From Plicaturopsis crispa FD-325 SS-3 (taxonomy: Eukaryota; Basidiomycota; Agaricomycetes; Amylocorticiales; Amylocorticiaceae): 64,000 nucleotides of DNA. The stretch spans positions 2,318,892-2,382,891 of the forward strand of contig KN832554.1 of the NCBI GenBank assembly GCA_000827205.1, in the 5' to 3' direction. The translations under genes were made by a program, and so were the position numbers. Shown piece after piece: positions 14,213 through 25,085 of the stretch. Below the pieces are notes generated by a model. The model was given only the letters and a program-made list of their open reading frames with translations. It was not told where the DNA came from and made no database searches. How positions within the stretch are numbered: the stretch's first letter is position 1; every line of letters begins with the position of its first letter.

Positions 14213-15878
14213 ATGCCAGCGAATTCACCTCCAAGAGTTTTAGTTCTGGGTGCTACGGGTACGCGGATTCCCCTCTCCGCGGCGTTGAACGCACTGCGGC
14301 TGATGCAGGTACTTACTTTTGACAGGCTTTACAGGGAATTTGATAGTTCACTACCTTTCGACCCACCCGGACCGCCAGAGGTTTACCCTCCTTGCAGGCG
14401 GCCGCTCCAAGGCGAAATTATCTGCACTTGTTTCGGCACTGGGCAGAAATGCTGCCGGCATAGAAACCCTGCAAATCGACGTGACGGACACTGCAGAACT
14501 TGACACCGCGATTCGGGATGTGGACGTCGTTATCAACACGGTAGGTCCGTTTTGGAGGTGGGGGACAGAGGTTGTGCGGTACGTCTCGCAGCTTTTGATA
14601 ATGGTATATCATGGCTCATATGCTTGCTGGATACAGATCGTGCGTGCGGCATGGGGTGCACTATGTTGACCTCACTGGGGAGCAGGCTTGGGTACGGAGA
14701 ATCATTCTAGAGTCCGATTACGCCGCGACAAAAGCACATGCCATCATAATTCCGGCCTGCGGCATGGACTCGGTGCCCTCCGACGTGCTGGTTCACCTTT
14801 CAGCTCAGACACTCAAGAAACATCTCGGTCCGCACGCGACCATTGGCGATTCTACCACTGCGTTCAAGCTGAAAGGCGGTGTGAGCGGCGGCACACTCAG
14901 CACTGTCATGGTCATGCTTGACGAGGTACCGCGCCACTTAATGGCCGAGGCAAGCAAGGACTGGGCGCTTAGTGCAGGTGAGCGCGCAAATTAATTCCTT
15001 TGACAATGCGTGCTGATCCCTTTGCCCAGTGAAAGGTCTCGCTGGTCCGCGTCCACGTCTCCTCTACCAGCTCCCCCATGTCCGCCCGCCGGTCTTCGGC
15101 TCGTTCTTCCTCATGGCCGCCGCGAACAAGGCGGTCGTCCAGCGCACGTGCGGAATGCACGAGTTGGCCCAGCGTTCACCGCTGGCGTCTACCGCGACTC
15201 GCGCAGAGGCCAGGAAGCTTGCCTACGGGCCTGAGTTCCGGTACGACGAATTTATGGTTGGGCGGGGTCGGGTGTTGTCTGCACTACTGAGCTTGAGTAT
15301 CGCTCTCGGTGGTTTCTTCTTGGTAATGTCTTCGTCGGTGTGTAGTGCCATATTCCGCAACGCACCCAATGTCGCTGACGTCATTGTCAAGGTCCGATGG
15401 CTGTTCAAGAAAATCGCGACGAAACCCGGAGATGGTCCCTCGCCCGAGTACACACTATCAATGATACCCGCCATACTATTGCTAATACACTGCTCCCAGA
15501 GTCCAGAAGAATGGCTGGATAGAAGCAACAAACGTCTCGTCAGCCGGCTCAGAATTCCCGCCTACGCATGTCAAGAGCGTCCTTCACGGACGTGGTGATC
15601 CAGGATACTCGCTCACAGCAGGTCCGTACCTGCGTGATCCAGCCATTCTTGAAATTTCTTACCCACGACCCTCCCTCACCCTAGTGATGATAAGCGAATG
15701 TGCGCTTGCCATTGCGCTGAACAAAGCAGAACTGCCTGCGCAAGCACATGAAGGGGGTATACTGACGCCGGTCAGCGCACTAGGTGGTGTCCTGGTGCGT
15801 AGGCTGCAGAAGAGTGGTCGATTTGATTTCGAAAGTGCTGTCATTGGGGACGAGCCTGAGGGCCGCAAGACTCGGTAA
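14213..15878 (+). CDS. Saccharopine-dehydrogenase-like NAD(P)-dependent reductase
   Basis: Related to the Lys9-like/trans-acting enoyl reductase family (fungal and mycobacterial homologues; the physiological substrate is usually unknown). The N-terminal nucleotide-binding motif VLVLGATGFTGNLIVHYLS is split by intron 1 after ATG(G). Further blocks are LLAGGRSKAKL, VVINTVGPFWRWGTEVV, HYVDLTGEQAWVRRI, ACGMDSVPSDVLV, and GGVSGGTLSTVM. The C-terminal half includes AAANKAVVQRTCGM, a hydrophobic segment LSALLSLSIALGGFFLV, NGWIEATNVSSAGSEFPP, GRGDPGYSLTAVMISECALA and GILTPVSALG. Six short introns join in frame. The hydrophobic segment before WLFKK is usual for this family and may associate with membrane or lipid droplets. 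Stop at 15876-15878. Confidence 0.9.
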
Positions 15879-16112
15879 CTTCACTATCTATTGAGCACTA
15901 TTGTAGGACCTGTTTTAATAGCGAGTTTTCCGTTATAATTTATCCTGTCGTCATGTACAGACCTACATATGCATGTTGCGCCCACTAGCAATGGCGCAGA
16001 ATGCCGCTCGCCGCTCGCCTTGAAGTTGTATTTTTGCAGTGTGCTTTCGAGTTGCGTTCGAGTAATTTTCGACATCGCGTTCCTTCTGCTTTCCGCTCAC
16101 GACATGCTAGCC
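15879..16112. other. Intergenic / 3' region
   Basis: Downstream of the reductase stop. Weak minus-strand frames only. Confidence 0.4.
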
Positions 16113-17459
16113 TCAATTCAACAGCCCGAACTCTTCCAATACATTCTTCCTATGATTCTGCAGGTACTCGCCGGGCGCGTAATCATGCACATGCTCCGTA
16201 CCCGAAATCGAACCCTCCTTCTGACAGTACAATTCAAATGCGCAGTACGGAGGCTTGAGCCTGAACCCGCACACATTGCCTTCCTCCATGTCGGCGATTT
16301 CCTCAATTTCCGGGACTCGAGCATCTATCCCAGCTAGATCAACGCCATCTGAAAATCTGCGGGTCTCCATACCTGTTTGCAGAGCGCCTGCGAGCCGACG
16401 CGGAAACGAGACTGCAGCAGCCAGTGGAAGATCATGATCGACCATCTCCGACCACTCCTATACATATGGATGCAGCTCTTGGAACGGTAGCGGAGGACGT
16501 GACTCAACTCCAAGGATACTCAAACTACGAGGACCTGGATACCCCAGGTTTACTGAGGAGGAAGAGGAAGCGCAGTAGCAGAGGGAGGAGGTGCTGGTAA
16601 GCGATCTATTTAGCACTGCTGTAACTATTTATCACTAACCTAGCCGTGAGTAGGGGCCCAATCATAATCTCCCTGGACCTCAATGCTCCAGCGAACCTCG
16701 CACTGGCCTATCAAGCAACCTGACTCAAGTCTCTCCTCGTCGGTATCCGCGCACAGACCGACGATATGCACGTACTTACCATCCAAACCTTCGATCCCAT
16801 TCTAGGCAAACGCATTTGCCTATTCATAGAGCGTACGAGTGCGCAGGGCTCTTTACTCGCAAGAAAATGCGCCCCGTCTTGGATGAAGCTCTCATGCCCT
16901 CACGGAGCCCGTGTTATCAGAAGTAATTGCTCTCACTCGGAGAGGACGCACATCGCTTTTCGCGATCAATGATAGACGGACGACGCTGACGAGGAGGTCA
17001 GGATTTTGCGTGTCTGTGATCACCGAATGAAACTATGGGTGACCCCCATCGCGAACACCTTGATCCTCCGTGTTCTTTGGGACGTGACGGCCCTTCTTCT
17101 TATCCTGGCGTGCTTTCAACTTCGTCTCGCGCTCCCTCACTAGTTCCTTCCTCCACTCCCCCCAATCCGGGCGCGACTCGATGGCCTCTTGTATCGTACG
17201 TAGGTCCGAATACATTCCAGGGTGCTTTGAGCGTAGATGCGACCGAATTTGCATCAGTTTTCCGCGCCTGTGACCCTTCTTGGTCTCCTTGACTGGCCTG
17301 GATGTGTACCATGCCTCCAGCTCCTCTACGAGGATACCAGGCGCAAGTTGGGCATGATATCGCTTTGACTTGGAGAAGTTCTTCTTCCCAGGTGGAATGG
17401 TACCTGTGGATACGGTCTAAATGGATAACAGGCGACTTTTGAGGTACGTCACTTGCCAT
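16113..17459 (-). other. Unidentified minus-strand coding-like blocks, possible multi-exon gene or decayed gene
   Basis: I do not recognise this. Reading the minus strand from about 17411, one frame stays open for about 125 codons of Lys/Arg/Glu-rich helical sequence with SHLRSKHPGMYSDL and DWGEWRKELVRERETK. A canonical-looking intron (GTGTTC...ATCACAG, about 17012-17056) could extend it. Near 16790-16880 another open block (SFIQDGAHFLASKEPCALV) ends at GTAAGT, followed about 60 nt on by GQCEVRWSIEVQGDYDWAP. A last block at 16113-16445 includes RVPEIEEIADMEEGNVCGF and LKPPYCAFELYCQ. Composition and splice signals suggest coding ancestry, but I could not build one uninterrupted product, so this may be a pseudogene or a gene with unusual splicing. 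No domain assigned. Confidence 0.3.
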
Positions 17460-18691
17460 TATGTGCCATAGGTTTCATGGCTAAGTGGAAAGCAGTCAAG
17501 GCTTCGCAACCCGGCGCAGAGTCTCTGACAGTGGCAACTGGTTTCAAGAGAGTGGAAGGAGTTGGGAGGGAGTTTTGATATATCTCCATCAACCCTCAGG
17601 CCTCATACATCATGCCTCAGGCCGAGCTCGAGCCTTCTAATTTCGCGAACATCGGTGATCGGGGACGCCGATGTTAACCGCAATCGCAACCGCAAGGGCC
17701 AAAGTGCACATCCACCACTGAGTGCTTTGTCGTTCTCCATCGAGCTTCGTCCAATAGTGATACCTGGCAGTCGCCATTTTGGCAAATGTAAGCGCTTTCA
17801 TGTGTTCTTCTCTATCGTCGCTTACACGCAACCTACACGAGGACCTTACACTGGCAATATTACCCGCAAGCCTGAGCCTTCTCCGATCTTTCGGCGTTGT
17901 AACTCACATCACTGGTAGTCTCAAGTACGACTGTACGCCCGACCCTGATCATAGTCCTATGCATCTACTCCGAAGTCCGAGTCAGACGTGTATGTGAGTG
18001 AGGCATTGCTCTTTCTTAGCGGGATTTTGAAGACGAGTCGCTTCCAGGTGTTTTCTTACAAGGCAACAGACCGGAAGTTAGGTCCGACGACTGGGATGCC
18101 GCCCTAGTGTAGATGCACATGAAATGACGCAGAGGCATTTTTGAGCGTCAGATCCTCGTACGTATTCGATGTTACTTCTCCCCGTTAACGGACGCGGCCA
18201 AGACGCGGCTCTAGGTCCTGGAGGACAAGCCTTCCTGCATAAGCATCGATCTCTCATGCGATGAAATGCCTCCTCCTTTTGAACGCAACGTCCCATGGAG
18301 CTAAGAGTTGGTATTTCAGTCAGAAGTGTCATTTGACCTTCCGGTCAATAACTTCGCTTTATCCGATTGCTCGTGCGTCCTCTGCGAACGCGCCATCAGT
18401 TCATCGACAAACGCACCTTACGTCCATATACTGATAGTGAGTTGTGATATGTAGACTCTACCGGACTCTTTGCTGCCTGCGAATTTGACGATCTTGATCA
18501 TACTGACAGCATAGTCAGTAGGTACAGGTCCCAGGAAAGAAGTCCGAGAGCAACGCGCCGAGGATATCTCCACTCAGGCGTCAACGTATCAGCATGCCCG
18601 CATCATACTCACATGGCTATTGATACCGTGGGCGTATAAAGACGTTACAGTGCTCGAGGCGGCGAGCTTGCTATCCAGCAAACTCAGTACC
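17460..18691. other. Intergenic, promoter side of the P450 gene
   Basis: About 1.2 kb with only short, mutually overlapping frames. An in-frame ATG at 18620 lies 24 codons upstream of the chosen P450 start and could be used instead. Confidence 0.45.
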
Positions 18692-20956
18692 ATGGATCCT
18701 CTCGTGTATATAGTCCTCGCTGGACTGGCGGCAACTTATGTTTTCTATCGGCGCTATACGCGCATCTCTCTGTCCCACGTTCCTGGCCCAGAGCCAGAGT
18801 CATTTTTGCTAGGTGCGGCCAAACGAACGAACCAATGCTCTACGTACTGACAGTTCTCTATCTTCAGGAAATCTAGGCCAACTTCTTCTGGGAGAGGCTG
18901 GGCAGATGGAATTCAAGTGGCAGCAGGAGTTCGGCGGCGTCGTCCGCATCAAAGGGCCGCTCGGTGTACGTCTACCTGGCTCGGTCACCGTCCCTCCGAA
19001 CGTTCTGACATGGTGGCCCAACTGTGTAGGATAACATCTTGGTAGTATCGGACCCCAAAGCGTTGCAATACGTCTACCACACCTCTGGCTATGGATTCAA
19101 GAAACTGGACATTCGCAGGGAATTGTCTCGCATCACCTCAGGCCGCGGCATCCTGTGGGCGGATGGTACTATCATAAAACTCCTTACCGTTGTAGTCGTG
19201 GAGTAACTGACATAATTATCGGGTGCAGGTGATGTTCACAAGCGACACAGAAAGGTCATGTTACCATGCTTCGGGACGCCAGAAGCAAATGCGTTTCTGC
19301 CCATCTTTCGTGGGTGTGCTCGGAAGGTATGGAAATCCGCAATACCTATGTTTCTAAGCACTTACTTTGTACTAGATGGCCGGTCAATGGAAAGATATCA
19401 TCAGCGGCAGCGCAGACCAGTCGAACGTTTTCAATGTCTGCCCTTGGCTGACTCGTGCTACTCTAGATGCAATAGGGGAGGGTACGTCGGATGTGCCTAG
19501 TACCGCTGCTTCAGGAAACTCACTCGTAGGACGCCCAGCTGCCTTCGACTATAATTTCGGAGCCATGGACAATAATGAAAACGCTCTCGCTCGAGTATAT
19601 GGAAATATGCTGTTTGTGCTTCTAATTCATATTTTCGTTTGCGCAAACCTCATCCGCCCGCAGGTCCGACATGTTCGCTAGACCGTCCCCTGCGTCTATT
19701 TTCTTCCTTGGGGTTGCGCCTTTCTTCCCTTCGAGGCTTGCGAGTTATGTATTTGATAAATTGCCGAGCCCCCGACTAGAACGTGCCCGCGAGACAGAGC
19801 GAGTCTCAACTGCTGTCTCCAGGGACCTGGTTGCGTCAAAGCGGCAGGCGTATGCGCAAGGTGATATCGGTCGCGACATCATGAGCATCTTAGGTATGTT
19901 TTCTGCACAACCTTTTATTGATAAGTACTGAATTAGTTTTGGATTATCGCCTTGTAGTGAAATCAAATATCGGCGAAAACCGCAGGGGTGCGTTATCCGA
20001 GGAAGAAATGCTCGCGCAAATGCGCAACATCATGATAGCTGGCCATGAAACGACGTCGAACACAATATCGTGGGCTCTTTTGGAGCTCGCCAAGCACCCG
20101 GACATCCAGGCAAAGATGCGCGCTGAGATTTGGGCTGCCGAGAAGAACGCGAACGCCCGAGGAGACTCAGAGTTGACGATAAAGGATTTCGACGGGATGC
20201 ATCTCACCATTGCTGTCATGAAGGTGAGCGAGAAAATGGTTTTTGAAGGACCGCTAGCTCACTCCCTCTGGATATTCAGGAAGTTTTGAGATTTAATCCT
20301 GTTGTTCCAAATACAGTGCGACAGGCTGCGAAAGACGAAGTCTTGCCGCTGTCGAAGCCCATCACCACAGCGAAAGGCGAAGTCTTGAACCAGATTCTTG
20401 TACCAAAGGGTACTACTGTATTTGCTTCAATTTCCGCGTACAACAGGTACGATCGCGTACCTCCTACCGGATGGCAAACTTCAAACTTACATTTCTGTTT
20501 CAGAGACAAAGACATATGGGGCGAGGATGCGCATACGTTCAGGCCCGAGCGCTGGCTCGAGAATTCGACGAAGAAAGGCCCGTCGGTTGGCGTTTATGGA
20601 AACCTGTAAGTCCGTGGTTCTCAAACGTGCGAGCTGCGATTGACTAGGACATATACACAGTGCTTCCTTTGCGGGTGGCATACGCGGCTGCATCGGCTGG
20701 CGTTTTGCGTAAGTCTCTACATACGGAGTCTGCTTTTGAACTGTCCTGACTATTTTGTGTCCACAGCATCGTTGAAATGCAAGCGCTACTCGTGGAATTA
20801 GTGGGACATTTCGAGTTCTCTGTAACTCCTGAAACAGGGAAGCTCAGGAGGGAGTCATGCCTGGTTATGATCCCGATCCTTGAAGGCGAGGTCGACAAAG
20901 GCTCTCAGATGCCGTTGAGAGTCACTGTTGCGGCACGGGATGAGGCCGATGACTAG
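18692..20956 (+). CDS. Cytochrome P450 monooxygenase
   Basis: A heme-thiolate monooxygenase, probably ER-anchored, substrate unknown. The chosen start (MDPLVYIVLAGLAATYVFYR) puts the membrane anchor first, then the proline hinge HVPGPEPESFLLG. Exons continue with HKRHRKVMLPCFGTPEANAF (C-helix region), the I-helix oxygen motif MIAGHETTSNTISWALLELA, and the K-helix ExxR as EVLRFNP, split from MK by an intron. Then come the PERF-type motif FRPERWLE, the heme loop FAGGIRGCIGWRFA with the ligand Cys after an intron, and RVTVAARDEADD to the stop at 20954-20956. Nine or so introns of 50-70 nt. The heme loop has Ile before the invariant Arg (GGIRGC), and all catalytic motifs are intact. The subfamily is typical of the large basidiomycete CYP5150/CYP512-type expansions, but I cannot assign it. 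Confidence 0.93.
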
Positions 20957-21223
20957 TTGGTTCTGTTTCATATCATTGTCGTGGTCATTCTATTCTCTTG
21001 AAGTTGAATCTCATTATACATATAGGCGTGTAAAAAGATCATGTTCGACTTGTGTTCGACGGTAGTCATAAAGCGTTAGAAATCATTGAACGATGACCAC
21101 TAAATCAATAGCACTGGACCGGGGTAAATCACTGCATGCTCGTCCGTTCAATGTCGTAAGATATAAGCAAGAAAGTCATTGGTTTTGGGCCTGTCGATAT
21201 GGTACAACGGCGCCTAGACAGCT

Positions 21224-24200
21224 TCAAAGATGGCGGAGCCGAATGCTGCGTATGCTGTTTCGTAGGTTGTGGCGCCTCGATTCCTCTTCTCTGCGGCTGG
21301 ACCTGTATTGCTCACGACGACGTTGCTCAGTTTCAGTTCCCTGACGAGAGATGCGCTTAGCCTCCGCCAGTTTGTCTTTCAGGATGATTATTGTAAGTTT
21401 GTCCAACAATCTCTGCGGGGACACGGTCAGCTACCAAAATCGTTTGCCCGATTGCTGGCTTACCTGATGAACGCCACGAATATGTTGAAACTTGCGGATG
21501 TACGATGCTAGTGCATCATCGACATCTTGGCGCCGCTCATGGTTTCGTGGAGGTCGATCGGCAAGCAAGTGCATGGTTTGATGTAGCATGCCTACGGTCC
21601 TGCACATCATGTTTGTTAATGAAATGAGCATCACAGTCACACCTGGAGTAGACTCACTTCGTATACGACTCGATAGCTGAAACACGTTTGACGTCCCACA
21701 ACTTGTTTTCGGATGTTGCGCCACGTTGACCATGCTCGGTCTCCGTGCGGTCAGCACTCGCTTGTGCATCTCTGATGACCTCTCCGAGCTCGATAATGAG
21801 TGACCCCACGTCGTATCCAGCCTCAGACATGACCTTTTACATTCACTGTCAGTATTGCTGCCCTTGGAAAACCCCGGAAGGAAGCATACCTTGGAGAATT
21901 CTGCCATGTATTCCAGACATAACTTGGCTTGCTCGGAGAGTTTGATTGAGCTGGGGTTAGGCGTGGTTTGAGCTGTGTTGACAGAGTTCCCAGCGGGAGT
22001 TGAGCCATAGTACTGTTCGGACCAAAGGGCGGTAGGAGCACTATTCGCAGATACGGATGGATCTGGAAGCGGGCCCTGCGACTGAGAAGGTCCGGCTTCC
22101 GCGTTCAAGTTGTGCCTTGCCGGACGTCCGACTCCGTCCAGTCGCGCGAGATTAAGCTGCCCATTCTCTGGACGTTTCCTTGAAGATTTCGGAGATGGCT
22201 GCTTTGGGACATTGGTCGCAGGGACGTCCTGCGTCACTGCCGAATAATCACGAGTAAAAAGCACACTGTCAACGTGCGTGCTCGGTGAGCTCCCTCGAGT
22301 GTTGAGCGCAGCGCTGTCCGTGGTCTGGTCTAGGGCTGAGGGTGCTATTGGAGAGTTTGGAGGTGGCACATGCGACCGATCTGGTACAAGTCCTGGGGAC
22401 ACAGCTGGAGCATGCTCGGTATCGTACGAGGTACCGTCGGCCCGTGGTTGTCCTGTTCGAGACGTTAAGGTAGCAATCAAATCCTGTGGAATACGCTCAG
22501 CGTTATCGTTCTGCATTTGCTTCTCTTGATCGAGCGTCGTCTCCCTGCTAGGAGGTTGAACGACTATAGTAATACCGTGAGGGTTGTTGTTGCCGGGGAT
22601 CAGTCCATCTGCTGTGATATAATTTCCTTGCGGGGGGTGTGCACGAGCAGAGGACACGCCGCGAGAGGCGCCGAGATCGGGAAGGTGGCCACTTCCAACG
22701 CTTTGATTAGAGTTGCCCGAAGCTAGTGGGACATAACCGGAGGCCTCTTCAGTGCAAGGAGAAGTGTCTCCATCGGGGACAAAATTTGAACCGCTAGCAT
22801 CGTCAATGTTTTCCGGAGAATGAGTCAGACATTCAGCGGCTACGAGATTATCAATGCGTGTCATCTCAGAGGGTACGTCTTTCGGAAGGGGTGTCGGAGG
22901 CGGTAGATCGTCGCTGCTAGTCCTGGGAAGAGGGCTTGGCCTCTGTCTGGCCATTGGTATGGGCTGCATATCCAATGCTTGTAAGGTGTCGTAGGCGGTA
23001 TTCTCTGTGAGGCAAATGCCCGTTTGCAAGCTAGACGACGGGCTCACCGAGAGGCGTACTTCTCGTACAGGTTGTAAACCAGGGGTCTGCCACTGGGGAG
23101 CTGCACGTGCGGTCTCACCGGGGAGCTGCACCATATGAGGGGTATTGGTTGATGGCCCGTAAGTCCGACCCAAATCATGACCAGCTAAGCCATCGTACAC
23201 AAGGCCCTCTTGTTGAGCGAGAGTGGGCGCTCCGTACGAAAACATGATGGGCGGGGCATATCGACCGGCTGGCAGGGAAAATATATTTGTTGGGGAACTT
23301 TCCATGGGATCTCTAGATGTCGACCTACTGTTCGAGCCGCTATGATTTTCGTCTACAGTGTAGTGTGCAGGCATGTGTTCGTCGCTTGGCCTATGGTTAT
23401 GCACCGATTGGTACCGCGGAGTGGTCTGGTGGGTCTGGGTCGAAGTCGGGGACACATATCGCATATGGAGGCCAATCCCATCAACTCCGTGATACAGAGT
23501 ACGCTCGTTCGTAGCATACGACGGTTGTTCGGAAGGATCAGATGATGTAGTCGCGTTGTGGAATAGGGCTTCAAGGTCCGTACGACTAGGCCGGATAGGA
23601 CAGGGGGCAACATATGATAATGGTGGCGAGGGGTGCGCGGAAAGAGCGTCAACCTGGGTGGGCACAATATCTAGGAAACGGCGTTGATTTGTTCCTGGAA
23701 CTGCGCAAGGAGACACGCCGCTGGCCTGAGTGTGTTGGATAAACTGCGGGGAGTGAGGTGGCAGGGCGTGAAGCTCCATCGGCTCGCTTAAAAAAGCACA
23801 ATTTCCGCGTGCCACTTGAGGCACATTCGTACCACGCCCTAGCGCTTGGTGGGGCACAGAATATAGTTCGAAAGGCGAGTGGCCTCCATGTACATGCGTA
23901 CGTAGCTGGGGGGGCCTTGAGATCGAAGATCTGTGTCGTCTGCGTGCTCTAGGCGTGTCGTTTGGGTTAGGGCCATTGTCATGCTGGCGCCGAGAGTAGA
24001 GAGGAGTAGTTGAGGAAAAAGCGAAATCAGATGAATTAGTGTTCTGCATTGGGTCTCCAGAGAGCTCGTTAAGATCTGATGGTGTCGCAGGGGCCCATTG
24101 GCTGGATTGCCGCCGGTGACGAATATTCTCATTCACTGAGACTGTTTCAAAACGCCCCAAGGGTGCAGGGGGCTGGTAACGTTGGTTGTCTCCAACTGGA

Positions 24201-24304
24201 CTATCATGGTGAAGACGTCGTCGAATTGTATTTCGCAATGACCCTGTAAATTCTAAACCGTCAGTTCGAGAATGCGCGCATTATGTCAAGAGTTACTCAC
24301 GCAT
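21224..24304 (-). CDS. Large hypothetical Ser/Pro/Thr-rich protein with C-terminal coiled coil
   Basis: I do not recognise a domain. The start codon sits in a 4-nt coding exon (ATG C, 24304-24301). An intron of about 57 nt then joins to 24243, giving M-R-S-LRNTIRRRLHHDS. Exon 2 (24243-21890) encodes nearly 790 residues of low-complexity, proline- and threonine-rich sequence. It ends in a helical segment, EQAKLCLEYMAEFSK, continued after an intron by VMSEAGYDVGSLIIELGEVI, then KTVGMLHQTMHLLADRP and SYIRKFQHIRGVHQ. The final exon gives RLLDKLTIIILKDKLAEAKR followed by an Arg/Glu-rich helix, stop at 21224. I checked that exon lengths and phases agree for the first three joins. The shape (disordered body, helical tail) suggests a scaffold or regulatory protein; function is not inferred. 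Confidence 0.7.
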
Positions 24305-25085
24305 TATTTTCCTGAGGATTATGTATTATAAGTAGTGCACAAATACGTCTGTATGTTGAGTAAGGTGTGTAAGAGGTAAGGCAGATATTTGAGTGTGTTC
24401 GGAATATAGTCGCCGTTAGATCGTACTATATATATGTGTGGGTCGCAGACTAGGAGATGTCGACCTAGAACTTACAAAGGATAACTAGCTTGTTCATGGA
24501 TCGATTGCCGATAGACAATGGCGAGCATGCGACTGTAAACACAAGAGGATTAGGTAGTGCAACTTGGGACCAGCGGGAATTACTCACGGGTAACCACGCC
24601 ATGGAACAAAGCAATAAATGTTGTGTCGAGAAAGCAGGGGTAAAGCATGCCTTGCAAAACAAACAGCTGAAACACAAAAGGAGCCACATTAACAGGAACC
24701 GATGTCCTGTATTTCCTGGAAGCACAAGATAAAACAAGAGTCACAACGGCTCACAGAATCTGAAACACGGCGTCCGACTTCCTCTCGCCACAAAATTTGG
24801 CGGTTGCGCTGAGAAACCAGAAACGATGAGCAAGACCGTAATATCTAGCTTGGACCGAAGCACCGATCTCACCTGTCTAATCTCCATCAAATAGTTTGCG
24901 CGATGTCAGTGCCGTCGACGAGTTGGCGGAATTTCACCGTATTCATGCTATGCATGAGAACCGAATATCGACCAACCACATCGCACCGAACACGAGAGAG
25001 TGGAGAGATAGACAGACACCTTCAAGTCATTAAATTCAGACAATGTGGAAAATTCGTACAAGTTGGCCACCAGCACAGGGAACCC
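24305..25085. other. Intergenic
   Basis: 781 nt holding the promoter of the large hypothetical gene and the 3' end of the next minus-strand gene. A 90-codon hydrophobic minus-strand frame (24465-24737) has no partner exon or motif and is not called. Confidence 0.5.

Noticed and set aside
14213-20956. Reductase plus P450 as a secondary-metabolite cluster
   Set aside because: No synthase, terpene cyclase or transporter next to them; the spacing and neighbours are housekeeping genes.
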